A DNA stretch of 64,000 nucleotides from Ga0077555 sp050250755. Its GTDB lineage: Bacteria > Pseudomonadota > Alphaproteobacteria > Rhizobiales > Hyphomicrobiaceae. Position numbers and translations under genes: made by a program. The DNA lies in assembly GCA_050250755.1 (NCBI GenBank), contig JBFWOB010000003.1, forward strand, positions 124,001-188,000, written 5' to 3'. The notes under the pieces were generated by a model. It searched no databases. It was not told where the DNA came from and saw only the letters and a program-made list of their open reading frames with translations. Below are positions 27,001 to 36,497 of this stretch, piece by piece; position 1 is the stretch's first letter, and each line of letters starts with the position of its first letter.

Positions 27001-28845
27001 TCAAAACCGCCAGATCAGCGGGACGAAGAAAACGGCCATCACGAAAAACCAGATCAGAAGGGGCAGGCCCAGTTTCCAATAATCGCTGAACTCGTAACCG
27101 CCAGGCCCCATCACCATGAGATTGGTCGGCGTGGCAATCGGAGTGAGAAACGCTCCTGCCGCAGCGACCGCCGTACTCATCAACACCGGTTGCGGTGACA
27201 CGCCCATGCTCTTGGCTGCCGCGACGCCGATCGGGATGACGATCAGAGCAGTTGCCGTATTGCTGATAAGCTGCCCTAGAACCGCCGTCAGGACGAAGAG
27301 TCCGGCAAGCAGTGCATAGGGACTCCCATCGCCAACGAGCGCCACCAACCGATCTGCCAGCATTTGAGCCGCACCGGTCCCAACCATGGCCGTCGAGAGT
27401 GGCATCATGGCGCCGACAAGGATGACGGTGGTCCAACCAATGGCACGATAGGACTGCTCAACACTCATTATGCCGGCCAGGATCATGGCGCCCGCCGCAA
27501 GAAGACCCGCCACTGCAGGCGGAACCAACCCGGTCGCGAGCAGAAGGACCATGGCGACGAGAATGGCGACAGCCTGGGAGGCTCCTGGCCCCATCGGGAC
27601 GGCCTGTCGGCGCACGAGATCGGGAGAACTTACGACCAGGACATCAGGGTCTGCGAGATGGACATCGAGGGCCTTCCATGTTCCTTGGAGAAGCATGGTG
27701 TCGCCAGCTTGCAGCGCAATATCGGCTTGCTTGCCCGCTCCTTCATCGTGAGGGGTCGCCTCGTTGCCGCCCCGCTGCACCGCCAGGACGATCAGATCGC
27801 CGCTTTGCGTAATCATTCCCGGAAACGCGGTCTGACCAATGAGGCCTGAGCGCGGAGGGATGACGACTTCGGCCAATCCGGATCGCTTATTGAAAAGCGA
27901 GTTTTGACCTGGATCCAAAGGCGCTTCGTCGCGAAGGGCGAGATGCTTCTGCGCCGCCAGGTCAGCCACGACGTCGGCGTCGCCCCGCACCAGCAGATAA
28001 TCACCTTCCGCGATTTTAGGTCGCCGCAAGGGAGCTGTCGTCTCTCCATCCTGCACAGCAACCAGTTGCAACCCAGGCACCGCTGAAAGATCAACGTCGG
28101 ACGCAGAATTGCCCACATATGGCGAGGTCTCGCGCACGCGAAGCTGATGGACGCCCGCTGCAAGACCGTACTGCTCGACAAGCGTCTTGGCATGGCGGCT
28201 GAAATCGGCGGGCATCGTCGCTCCATTTCGCTCTGGCAGCAAACGCTCCCCAAAGAGGACGATGATCATCATGGTGCCGATAAGCAAAGGTGCTCCGACA
28301 ATTGCAAATTCAAAGAAGCTGAAGCCCCGCGTACCGGCGTTGATGCCGGCTTCCGAAACGAGGACATTCACCGGCGTACCTGTCAGAGCGAGCAATGATC
28401 CAGCATGCGCCGCGAACACCAGTGGCATAAGGAGCTGCGATGAGTATCGCTTGAGACGGACAGCCAGCACGACCACCACGGGCAGAAGCGCGGCAACGGC
28501 GCCATTCAGGCTGATCAGCGCAGTAAGCAGCGCGACGAGCGTCATCATGAGCACCAGCAATCGAGTGCGGCTCTCCTCTCCTGCCCAAGCAATGAGCTTC
28601 TGACCCGCCCATGCCGTAACACCCGTCATCTCCAGACCCGCGCTGACAACAAAGAGCGAGGCAATGAAAATCACAGCGGGATCGCCGAAACCGCCCAGTG
28701 CTTGCCCAATGGTCAAGACTCCCGTCGCCCAAAGCGCCAGCGAGGTCAGCAGGGCGACGACGACGACCGGCAGTTTGTTCCACACGAACAGAACAATCGT
28801 CATAGCGACGATGGCGCCGGTATACGCAACAGGGCTCAACTGCAC
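27001..28845 (-). CDS. SLC13/DASS-type permease with two RCK_C domains
   Basis: 614 aa. N-terminal ion-transporter helices with the sodium-dependent motif FVVSAGLEMTGV and, in helix 4-5, SLLALTGTPVNVLVSEAG (the SNT/TGTPVN sodium site). Two central TrkA-C/RCK_C regulatory domains (about residues 205-370; for example LQLVAVQDGE, GDYLLVRGDADVVADL, GDTMLLQGTWKAL). C-terminal helices contain SNTATALIVIPIG and TPIATPTNLMVMGPGG, the second sodium site. Such proteins move sulfate, di/tricarboxylates or unknown anions. The start appears to be GTG at 28845, with GGGGAG very close before it; start uncertain. Confidence 0.9.
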   Translation of the reverse strand: MQLSPVAYTGAIVAMTIVLFVWNKLPVVVVALLTSLALWATGVLTIGQALGGFGDPAVIFIASLFVVSAGLEMTGVTAWAGQKLIAWAGEESRTRLLVLMMTLVALLTALISLNGAVAALLPVVVVLAVRLKRYSSQLLMPLVFAAHAGSLLALTGTPVNVLVSEAGINAGTRGFSFFEFAIVGAPLLIGTMMIIVLFGERLLPERNGATMPADFSRHAKTLVEQYGLAAGVHQLRVRETSPYVGNSASDVDLSAVPGLQLVAVQDGETTAPLRRPKIAEGDYLLVRGDADVVADLAAQKHLALRDEAPLDPGQNSLFNKRSGLAEVVIPPRSGLIGQTAFPGMITQSGDLIVLAVQRGGNEATPHDEGAGKQADIALQAGDTMLLQGTWKALDVHLADPDVLVVSSPDLVRRQAVPMGPGASQAVAILVAMVLLLATGLVPPAVAGLLAAGAMILAGIMSVEQSYRAIGWTTVILVGAMMPLSTAMVGTGAAQMLADRLVALVGDGSPYALLAGLFVLTAVLGQLISNTATALIVIPIGVAAAKSMGVSPQPVLMSTAVAAAGAFLTPIATPTNLMVMGPGGYEFSDYWKLGLPLLIWFFVMAVFFVPLIWRF

Positions 28846-28960
28846 ATCTCCCCGTGGAGTCGAAGGAAGGCCATAACGTCTAAAATCATGCGCGCACTAC
28901 AGGTCATCGAAGTGAACATTTGCGCCTACTAACCTCGCAGTCAGCCCGTGGACACCAGCT

Positions 28961-30163
28961 TCAGCCATCGAGCGTAGCCAATGCAATTGCCAACCGGCAG
29001 CCTTGAGCATATTCGGGAAGATCGACGTATTCGTTCACCGTGTGGATTTCATATTGCCCTGCACCGATCGTGACTGTCGGTATGCCGTGCTTATCGAGCC
29101 AGTTGGCGTCAAGGCCGCCGTTGGAGAAAATATACGTCGGCTCGAGGCCAAGTGAGGCGACCGCCTTGCCGGCGTACTGCACGATTGCGCTTTCCTTCTC
29201 CAAGTTGAATGGAGGGTAGGCCGGCGTATGTTCGAACTTTACCTCTGCTGAATCGCCGCCAGAGTCCTTTACCGCACTTTGCGCCTTGGCGAAGGCTTCC
29301 TTGTAGCCGAGCGAAATTCGTGTCGCGAAAGCAGCGTCCGGGCTACGGGCTTCGCCTTTGATATAGGCATAATCCGTCACGACATTCGTGGCGTCTCCTG
29401 CCGCTTTCATATCCTTGCCGCCGAAGATTCCGACATTGCTCGTGCCATTGCCGTCTGGCTTGACCACCTTACCAAACCAACCGGCTTTGCTCGCCTCTGC
29501 AAGTGCAATTGCGCCGACAAGCGTCGAGGAGATTCCCTTCTCGGGAGCAACACCCGCATGGGAAGCTTTTCCTTTTATGGAAACGTCCCAATTCTCTTGC
29601 CCGACGGCTCCGATAATGAGCTCAGAAGCCAATTTTCCATCGACGTTGAAGCACATGCTGGCGCCGTCCAGCTGTGCTGGATTCAACTCCCTTGCGCCGT
29701 GAAGTCCACTTTCCTCGCGTACTGTGAACAGCAGCGTAATCGGTGGATGCGGCAGCTTGTTTTTCAGAAGGGCTTCGACGAGTGTAACAAGAACTGCGCA
29801 TCCAGTGCGGTTATCGCCTCCCAAGGCTGTCGTTCCATCGGAGATTATCCGATCGCCCTCTCGCTTCGGCTTGGCGCCAGCGCACAACGGAACCGTATCC
29901 AGATGCGTCGAGAACAGCAGCCTCGGTCCTGATTTAGTTCCAGGCAGCGTCACGAGGAGGTTGCCAGTTTCAGTTGGAACTGGAATGCGCTTATTGGCAT
30001 CGTCGAATCGGATAGCGGATGCAGGCACCCCGACTTTCTTCAATTCGTTACTGACCGCAGCCGCGATCGCGGCCTCCTGACCGGTGACGCCCTCGATCGA
30101 CAAGAACCGCATCAGGTGATCTTCGGCAGCCTTCACATCCAGAGGAATTGAACTCGCAGCCAT
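28961..30163 (-). CDS. M20-family metallopeptidase (peptidase T-like)
   Basis: 400 aa cytoplasmic zinc-dependent aminopeptidase/amidohydrolase. Zinc ligands and catalytic residues by motif: FSTHLDTVP (His and catalytic Asp), ALGGDNRTGCAV (bridging Asp), TVREESGLHGA (catalytic Glu pair), FNVDG, and near the end VTIGAGQYEIHTVNEYV (last His). The lid domain is recognisable at SIKGKASHAGVAPEKGIS. AAGGATAGG precedes the ATG at 30163. It is the gene after an AbgT transporter in one leftward pair; together they suggest uptake and cleavage of an acylated amino acid or peptide (inference). Confidence 0.92.
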   Translation of the reverse strand: MAASSIPLDVKAAEDHLMRFLSIEGVTGQEAAIAAAVSNELKKVGVPASAIRFDDANKRIPVPTETGNLLVTLPGTKSGPRLLFSTHLDTVPLCAGAKPKREGDRIISDGTTALGGDNRTGCAVLVTLVEALLKNKLPHPPITLLFTVREESGLHGARELNPAQLDGASMCFNVDGKLASELIIGAVGQENWDVSIKGKASHAGVAPEKGISSTLVGAIALAEASKAGWFGKVVKPDGNGTSNVGIFGGKDMKAAGDATNVVTDYAYIKGEARSPDAAFATRISLGYKEAFAKAQSAVKDSGGDSAEVKFEHTPAYPPFNLEKESAIVQYAGKAVASLGLEPTYIFSNGGLDANWLDKHGIPTVTIGAGQYEIHTVNEYVDLPEYAQGCRLAIALATLDG

Positions 30164-30244
30164 GATCCTATCCTTCCCAACCAGTTCAACACGAGAGACG
30201 GCGAGCACTTCCGCTTGCCGTGACCTGATGAGGCACGGCGTCGG

Positions 30245-31792
30245 TCACAGTCCCCACGGCAAGCCAAGTACCTTCCAAGCGGCAAAGAGAACCGTCCAGA
30301 GGATGAACATCAGCGCCACATACGGCAGCATCAAAGACACGATGGTGCCGACTCCGGCGCTCTTGTCGTATTTCTGGGCAAAGCCGACTACGAGGGCGAA
30401 ATAGGCATTCAGCGGTGTGATGGCATTCATTGGCGAGTCACCGACCCGATAGGCCGCGAGCACGGCTTCCGGCTCGACGCCCAATTTCATGAGCAGCGGC
30501 ACGAACACCGGAGCAAAAATCGCCCATTTCGCAATAGCTCCGGTCAGGAGAAGATCGATCAGCGCCACAACGAGGATAAAGCCGAGCAGCAGCGGCAGGG
30601 CGCCGATATTGGCAGACCGAAGCGCTTCGGAAAGGCTGAGAGCCATAACCGTGCCGATATTTGTGTACGTGAAATAGGCCACGAACTGACTGAGCACGAA
30701 GAACAGAAAGATCGTGCCGCCGAGCGCCATGATGGACTTCTCGATCGCCTTGATCACCTCTGTCAGGGTTTGAACTGTACCGGCACCGATGCCGTAGGCC
30801 CAACCCGTGACCAGAAAACTGAGCATGATAACGGCGATCAACCCATTCATGAATGGCGAGTTGCCAATCAACTCGCCTGTTGTTGGGTTGCGTAGCGGGG
30901 CACCCCCAGGGATCGTCAACAGGCAGAAGACAACGATCAGGGCGAGCAGGGCGATACCTGCGTTCCTCAATCCACGCGATTCCTGCGGAGTGAGCGCTCC
31001 GCCTTGCTCTGTAGCGCCATCACCACCTTCCTCTGGCTGATAAGCTCCAAGTCTGGGCGCGATTATCCGGTCAGTAATCAAGGCGATGATCACCGTCAGA
31101 AATATTACAGACGCAATGGAGAACCACAGGTTCGAGGCCAAGCCAATGCTTCGGTTCGGATCCACAAGCCGGGCGGCGTCATTCGTAAACTCGACGAGCA
31201 CGGCGTCGAGCGGCTTGATCAGCATGTTCACGGTGAATGCGCCAGCCACAGCGGCAAAGCCGAGCGCAAGGCCAGCGAGAGGATGTCGTCCCACGCTCAT
31301 GTAGGCGACGCCGGCGAGGGGAATGAGAACCAGATATCCCGCATCGGCGGCGATACTGGAGATAATCCCGACGAAGGATAGGATGTAGGTCAATGCCCAG
31401 GCTGGCGACACCAGGACGAGCTTCCGAATCAACGCATTGACGAGACCCGACTCCTCGGCGACACCCGCGCCGATCATGGCCCCGATCATGAGGCCGACGG
31501 CGGTAAAGCTCATGAAATTCGGGACAAGCGAGGAATACATAAAGCGAATGCCATCCACCGTCAGCAAACTCTGGATGGCTGTCGTCGCCGTCTCGATTTT
31601 GTGGGTTTCGGGATTTATGCGCTCAAAAGTAACAGCCGTGCCGAATGCACCCAGCACCGCCGACAATGCGATCACGACACCGATTAAGATAAGGAAGATA
31701 ACGACGGGGTGGGGAACCATGTTTCCCACTCTCTCGACGACATCGAGAACTCGCTGCATCGCAGTTTTAGATGCTGCGCTCGTTGTAGACAT
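30245..31792 (-). CDS. AbgT-family transporter
   Basis: 515 aa inner-membrane protein with about nine helices and two re-entrant hairpins. Family marks: RVGNMVPHPVVIFLILIG at the N-terminus, FTAVGLMIGAMIGAGVAEESG, the hairpin SIAADAGYLVLIPLAG, ALIDLLLTGAIAKWAIFAPVF, and YRVGDSPMNAITPLNAYF. AbgT of E. coli takes up p-aminobenzoyl-glutamate, and homologues (MtrF, YdaH) also export sulfonamides. The start at 31792 is the ATG in a typical MSTTSAAS context. Upstream neighbour of the M20 peptidase. Confidence 0.92.
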   Translation of the reverse strand: MSTTSAASKTAMQRVLDVVERVGNMVPHPVVIFLILIGVVIALSAVLGAFGTAVTFERINPETHKIETATTAIQSLLTVDGIRFMYSSLVPNFMSFTAVGLMIGAMIGAGVAEESGLVNALIRKLVLVSPAWALTYILSFVGIISSIAADAGYLVLIPLAGVAYMSVGRHPLAGLALGFAAVAGAFTVNMLIKPLDAVLVEFTNDAARLVDPNRSIGLASNLWFSIASVIFLTVIIALITDRIIAPRLGAYQPEEGGDGATEQGGALTPQESRGLRNAGIALLALIVVFCLLTIPGGAPLRNPTTGELIGNSPFMNGLIAVIMLSFLVTGWAYGIGAGTVQTLTEVIKAIEKSIMALGGTIFLFFVLSQFVAYFTYTNIGTVMALSLSEALRSANIGALPLLLGFILVVALIDLLLTGAIAKWAIFAPVFVPLLMKLGVEPEAVLAAYRVGDSPMNAITPLNAYFALVVGFAQKYDKSAGVGTIVSLMLPYVALMFILWTVLFAAWKVLGLPWGL

Positions 31793-32301
31793 CCTCGAAC
31801 CCCTTTTCCGCACCAAAGGCCTGACAGGCGAACTGGCGTGTCAGGGCAGACAGGCGACGCATGAGCAACGTACCAGAAACTTTAGCCGGCCCTGTCAGCA
31901 GGTCATCAGCTCAGAATCCCAATTGCTATTCATAAGGTCCCAATCGGCGCAAAATACGTGCTTATAAAGCACCTGATTATACATACGCGGCAGTCATAAA
32001 GTTTGATGATCGTTATTCGCAATATTGAACGTCCGGTTGATGCCCGTTGATTGGCCCGGCGTTGCGGAGGCATTGGCGCTGTAATGAAGAATGAAATTGA
32101 GATGTCTGGCTAAGAATTGGGATTCTGAGCTGATCCAGACAATTGGTGCCATTGCTAGCATGATCTCGCGAGTCTGTGGCATGTCGGCCTTGTCACGGAC
32201 CCCATATACGCTTGTCTTTTGGTTGCTTTTACCGGTGAGGACGCGATGTTTCGCCATGGGGCAGAGAGGCGGTCGCGCCGATCAATCCGGGAGGGCTCCA
32301 A
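31793..32301. other. Divergent intergenic region between abgT-like gene and RND operon
   Basis: 509 bp, noticeably more AT-rich around 31910-32240 than surrounding genes, as expected for a double promoter region. No coding frame with a ribosome site was recognised. No regulator gene is adjacent to either side. Confidence 0.5.
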
Positions 32302-33408
32302 ATGCAGCTGATCCGCTGCGTTGAGCCCAAATCATTCCGCATACGGGGCCTGTTCGTCGGGATCTCGATCATTTGCGTGGGATGCGGGCAGCCTTCAGAT
32401 CCTCCCCAGCCCCCTACGCGCCCCGTACGCACTCTGACAATTCAAGCCGCGCAGACGGCAGCCGGTGTCAAAACCGCTGGCCATGTCGAGGCCAAGGATC
32501 AAGTGCCGCTATCCTTTCGCATAGGTGGCCGTCTGGCAGAGAGGCTGGTCGGTGTCGGCGACAGGGTGCAGGAAGGACAGGTCGTTGCACGTCTCGAACC
32601 AGACAACGAACTCAATGAGCTGCGTTCGGCGCGCGCGACTCTCAGCATCTCGGAAAGCCGCCTTCGACAGGCGGAGAATTACTACCGCCGACAGTCCCGA
32701 CTTCGGGAGCTGGGGCATGCACCACAATCCGAACTCGAATTGGCCGAGCAAGGCCGAACGGCGGCGCGGGCACAAGTGGACAGCGCGAAAGCAAATGTGA
32801 GAATTGCCGAGGAGGTCGTCGCATTCACCACGTTGGCGGCGGACGCACCTGGAATTGTTACCGCTGTTGGTGCAGAGACGGGAGAGATTGTCGCTGCTGG
32901 ACGCATGATACTGAACCTTGCACGTCGCGACGGCAGAGATGCTGTGCTCGACGTTTCCGAGGAAGTCATTCGGTCGACGTCGCTCGACGCGCCAGTCCTC
33001 GTCAGCCTCAGCGCCAGCCCCACCACCACCGTCAGCGGCCGTGTACGGGAGATGGCGCCCCAAGCTGATCTGGAAACCCGCACGTTTAGAGTGAGAATTG
33101 GCCTGACGAATCCTCCGCCGAGCTTCCGGCTTGGCGCCGCCGTTATTGCGGTCCTCGGCGGCAGCACGGGGGAGGTCTTATCTGTCCCCTCGGCGGCCGT
33201 CATAAAGCACGGAGCAGATGCCGGCGTCTGGATCGTCGATCCAAAGGCCCAGACTGTTTCTCTCCGCAAGCTCGATGTGCTTCGCGCCAATGCCGCAAAC
33301 ACCTACATCGCAAGCGGCCTATCTATTGGCGATATCGTCGTCGCGGCGGGCGCAAACTCTCTACGAGAAGGCCAGCAGGTGCGCCTTACGGGAACTGAAT
33401 CGCGATGA
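32302..33408 (+). CDS. RND efflux periplasmic adaptor (lipoprotein), first copy
   Basis: 368 aa membrane-fusion protein. A lipoprotein signal ends in ICVGC, giving a lipidated Cys near residue 33. A HlyD-type barrel-sandwich domain follows: GHVEAKDQVPLSFRIGGRLAERLVGVGD, then a coiled hairpin (about residues 105-165: LRSARATLSISESRLRQAEN), lipoyl return strand TLAADAPGIVTAV, and beta-barrel. GGGAGGG precedes the ATG. The stop overlaps the pump start as ATGA. Confidence 0.92.
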   Translation: MQLIRCVEPKSFRIRGLFVGISIICVGCGQPSDPPQPPTRPVRTLTIQAAQTAAGVKTAGHVEAKDQVPLSFRIGGRLAERLVGVGDRVQEGQVVARLEPDNELNELRSARATLSISESRLRQAENYYRRQSRLRELGHAPQSELELAEQGRTAARAQVDSAKANVRIAEEVVAFTTLAADAPGIVTAVGAETGEIVAAGRMILNLARRDGRDAVLDVSEEVIRSTSLDAPVLVSLSASPTTTVSGRVREMAPQADLETRTFRVRIGLTNPPPSFRLGAAVIAVLGGSTGEVLSVPSAAVIKHGADAGVWIVDPKAQTVSLRKLDVLRANAANTYIASGLSIGDIVVAAGANSLREGQQVRLTGTESR

Positions 33409-36400
33409 GCTTCAATCTTTCCGAATGGGCAATAAAAAAACGCTCCATCGTCATCTATATGATGATCGTCGCTGTCGTCGCAGGCGTATTTGCATTCAAC
33501 CGCCTCGGCCGCAATGAGGATCCCGCGTTCGTCATCAAGACCATGGTCATTGCTGCGGCCTGGCCGGGTGCAACCATCGAGGAGACTCTCGCGCAGGTCA
33601 CCGAGCGGCTCGAGCGCCAGCTCGAGGAGACGCCGGGCCTCGATTTCGTCCGAAGCTTTACCACTCCAGGACGAACGACCATTTTCGTGAGTTTGAAGGA
33701 CTCGGTACCGGCGCGCTCTGTCCAGGACACCTGGTATCGGGTCCGCAACCTCGTCACAGACGTCCGCCACACCTTACCGGCGGGCACAGTTGGCCCCTTC
33801 TTCGACGATCGCTTCGGCGACACGTTTGGCATCATCTACGGCTTTACCGCCGACGGATTCACCGGCCGGGAATTGCGTGATCATGTGGAGAAAGTCAGAT
33901 CACGACTGCTTCTGGTCCCTGACGTCTCGAAAATAGAAATCATCGGCGCGCAGGACGAAAGAATTTTCATCGAGTTCTCGGTTAGGGAGCTGGCTACTCT
34001 GGGAGTGAGCCGGGAGGCCCTGTTAGCCGCCTTGCAAAGTCAAAACTTGGTCCGCCCAGCGGGTACGATCCAAACTGACGAGGAAAAACTTGCGCTGAGA
34101 GTGTCGGGCGCATTCCAGTCCGAAGACGATTTGATGCGGGTGAATTTTATCGCCGGAGGCCGCGTAATCCGCCTTGCGGATATCGCTACGGTCCGACGCG
34201 GTTATGCGGATCCACCTCAACCGCTGTTTCGCGTCAATGGTAGGCCAGCGATTGGACTCGGCATCGCTATGCGCGACGGTGGCGATATCCTGGCCTTAGG
34301 CGACAACGTCAAGAAAGCGATGGCAACGATCTCTGCCGACCTGCCATTGGGGATCGAACCCGTACTGGTGGCAGACCAAGCAGTGACTGTGGACCACGCC
34401 ATTGCAGACTTCATGTCCTCACTTTGGCAAGCCGTTGCCATTATTCTGGTCGTGAGCTTCATCAGTTTGGGCGCGCGCGCCGGCATCGTCGTTGCCCTGT
34501 CCATTCCGCTCACACTCGCCATTGTCTTTGCCGTCATGCAGATGACGGGAATTGACATGCAGCGCATATCGCTAGGGGCGCTGATCATCGCGCTGGCGCT
34601 GTTAGTCGATGACGCCATGACAACGACGGATGCCATGGTGACGCGACTTGCCGCTGGAGATGAAATTCATAGCGCCGCCACCTATGCGTATCGGCACTAT
34701 GCCACGCCGATGCTTGCAGGGACGCTCGTGACAATAGCCGGCTTCGTACCGATCGGCTTCGCAGCGAGCTCGGCAGGAGAATATACTTTCTCGCTCTTTG
34801 CCGTTGTGACGATCGCCCTCGTGGTCTCTTGGTTCGTAGCCGTGATTTTTGCTCCGACGCTCGGCGTTGCCATGCTCGTCCCGCCGAAACAATCGAATAG
34901 CCAGGAGGGCCCCGGAAAGGCCGTGGAGTTATTCAAAAGGCTTTTGTCGGCGGCGATTGCAGCGCGCTGGCTGACGATTGCCACAACGCTTGGACTATTC
35001 GTTGTTTCGATCCTCGCCCTTCCTCTGGTCCCGAGGCAGTTCTTTCCGGCGTCGGACCGCCCCGAACTACTGGTAGACCTGACTTTGCGCCAGAATTCCT
35101 CGATCTATGCCAGCAAGGATCTCACTGCAAGTTTTGAGGCCGCACTTAAGGATGACGCGGACGTCAGTCGATGGAGCACCTATGTCGGTCGAGGTGCGAT
35201 ACGCTTTTACTTGCCCCTAAATGCGCAGCTTCCCAACGACTTCTTCAGTCAGATTGTAATCGTGGCCAAAGATGTTGGCGCAAGAAATCGACTGCAGGCA
35301 AAGCTGGAGAACTTGCTTGCCCAGCAGTATCCGCAGGTCGTGGCACGCGTCTATCCTCTCGAATTGGGGCCACCCGTAGGTTGGCCCGTACAATATCGCG
35401 TAACTGGGCCCGACACTGCCGAGGTTCGTTCGATCGCGCTGAAAGTTGCACAGGCCATAGCTGAAAATCCACGAACAGAGCACGTCAACTTTGACTGGAT
35501 CGAGCCGTCGCGAGAGCTGCGGGCGCAGATCGATCAGGATGAAGCAAGAAGACTTGGCTTGAGCTCCCAGGCCCTGGCCGCCGCGCTCAGCATGGTGCTG
35601 TCAGGAACTGCCGTAACCCAGGTGCGCGACGACATTTACCTGATCGATGTCGTCGTAAGGGCCAGAGACGACGAACGCGTTTCGCTCGACACTCTCAGAA
35701 CCATGCAGATCAGTTTACCAAACGGCCGCTCTGTTCCGCTGTCGCAATTCGCGACGTTCAGCTACGGTCAAAGCTCGCCACTGATCTGGCGTCGCGATCG
35801 GGTGCCAACTCTCACGGTTGCCTCCGATGTCGAGGCTGGGACGCTTCCTGAAACGGTGGTCTCGCAACTCGCACCTGCAATAGATGAGCTGAGAAAAGCG
35901 CTTCCGCCGTCCTATCGGATCGATAACGGCGGCACTGTGGAGGAAAGCGCAAAATCACAGGCATCAGTCATGATCGTAGTGCCGGTGATGCTTTTCATCA
36001 TGCTGACCGTCCTCATGTTTCAACTCAAGACGTTCAAGCTTCTGGCACTGGTAGTGGCCATCGCGCCTCTCGGTCTGATTGGCGTCGTGGCCGCTCTGCT
36101 ATTATCGGGAAAGCCGCTTGGGTTTGTGGCGCTGCTTGGCGTATTGGCGCTGATTGGGATCATAACAAAGAATGCCGTGATTCTAGTAAGTCAGATCGAA
36201 GCCGAGCGGGGCCACGGCAAGAGCATTGCACAAGCTGCACTGGACGCGAGCACGACCCGCTTTCGTCCGATTGTTCTCACCGCGATCTCCACTGTGCTGG
36301 GCATGATTCCGATTGCCCCGACCGTCTTCTGGGGACCGATGGCATTCGCCATCATGGGCGGATTGCTCGTGGCCACAATGCTCACACTTATCCTGTTGCC

Positions 36401-36497
36401 GACGCTTTATGTGACAATATTCGACTCCATCGGCCCCACCGCGGATCCGGTTGAGAAGAAAAGCGAACCGGCCATCTCAGAGGGATATTCCGCATGA
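33405..36497 (+). CDS. RND-family efflux pump inner-membrane protein
   Basis: 1030 aa, full length for AcrB/MdtB/VexF-like pumps. N-terminal FNLSEWAIKKRSIVIYMMIV, two large periplasmic loops, and 12 helices. TM4 contains the proton-relay acidic pair in LALLVDDAMTTTDAM; TM10 has LGVLALIGIITKNAVILVSQIE with the conserved Lys. The sequence lies nearer to the MdtBC/BepE/CmeB-like group without clear substrate hints. It is translationally coupled to both adaptor genes. An energy-driven exporter of hydrophobic compounds or metals; a TolC-like channel must come from elsewhere. Confidence 0.93.
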   Translation: MSFNLSEWAIKKRSIVIYMMIVAVVAGVFAFNRLGRNEDPAFVIKTMVIAAAWPGATIEETLAQVTERLERQLEETPGLDFVRSFTTPGRTTIFVSLKDSVPARSVQDTWYRVRNLVTDVRHTLPAGTVGPFFDDRFGDTFGIIYGFTADGFTGRELRDHVEKVRSRLLLVPDVSKIEIIGAQDERIFIEFSVRELATLGVSREALLAALQSQNLVRPAGTIQTDEEKLALRVSGAFQSEDDLMRVNFIAGGRVIRLADIATVRRGYADPPQPLFRVNGRPAIGLGIAMRDGGDILALGDNVKKAMATISADLPLGIEPVLVADQAVTVDHAIADFMSSLWQAVAIILVVSFISLGARAGIVVALSIPLTLAIVFAVMQMTGIDMQRISLGALIIALALLVDDAMTTTDAMVTRLAAGDEIHSAATYAYRHYATPMLAGTLVTIAGFVPIGFAASSAGEYTFSLFAVVTIALVVSWFVAVIFAPTLGVAMLVPPKQSNSQEGPGKAVELFKRLLSAAIAARWLTIATTLGLFVVSILALPLVPRQFFPASDRPELLVDLTLRQNSSIYASKDLTASFEAALKDDADVSRWSTYVGRGAIRFYLPLNAQLPNDFFSQIVIVAKDVGARNRLQAKLENLLAQQYPQVVARVYPLELGPPVGWPVQYRVTGPDTAEVRSIALKVAQAIAENPRTEHVNFDWIEPSRELRAQIDQDEARRLGLSSQALAAALSMVLSGTAVTQVRDDIYLIDVVVRARDDERVSLDTLRTMQISLPNGRSVPLSQFATFSYGQSSPLIWRRDRVPTLTVASDVEAGTLPETVVSQLAPAIDELRKALPPSYRIDNGGTVEESAKSQASVMIVVPVMLFIMLTVLMFQLKTFKLLALVVAIAPLGLIGVVAALLLSGKPLGFVALLGVLALIGIITKNAVILVSQIEAERGHGKSIAQAALDASTTRFRPIVLTAISTVLGMIPIAPTVFWGPMAFAIMGGLLVATMLTLILLPTLYVTIFDSIGPTADPVEKKSEPAISEGYSA

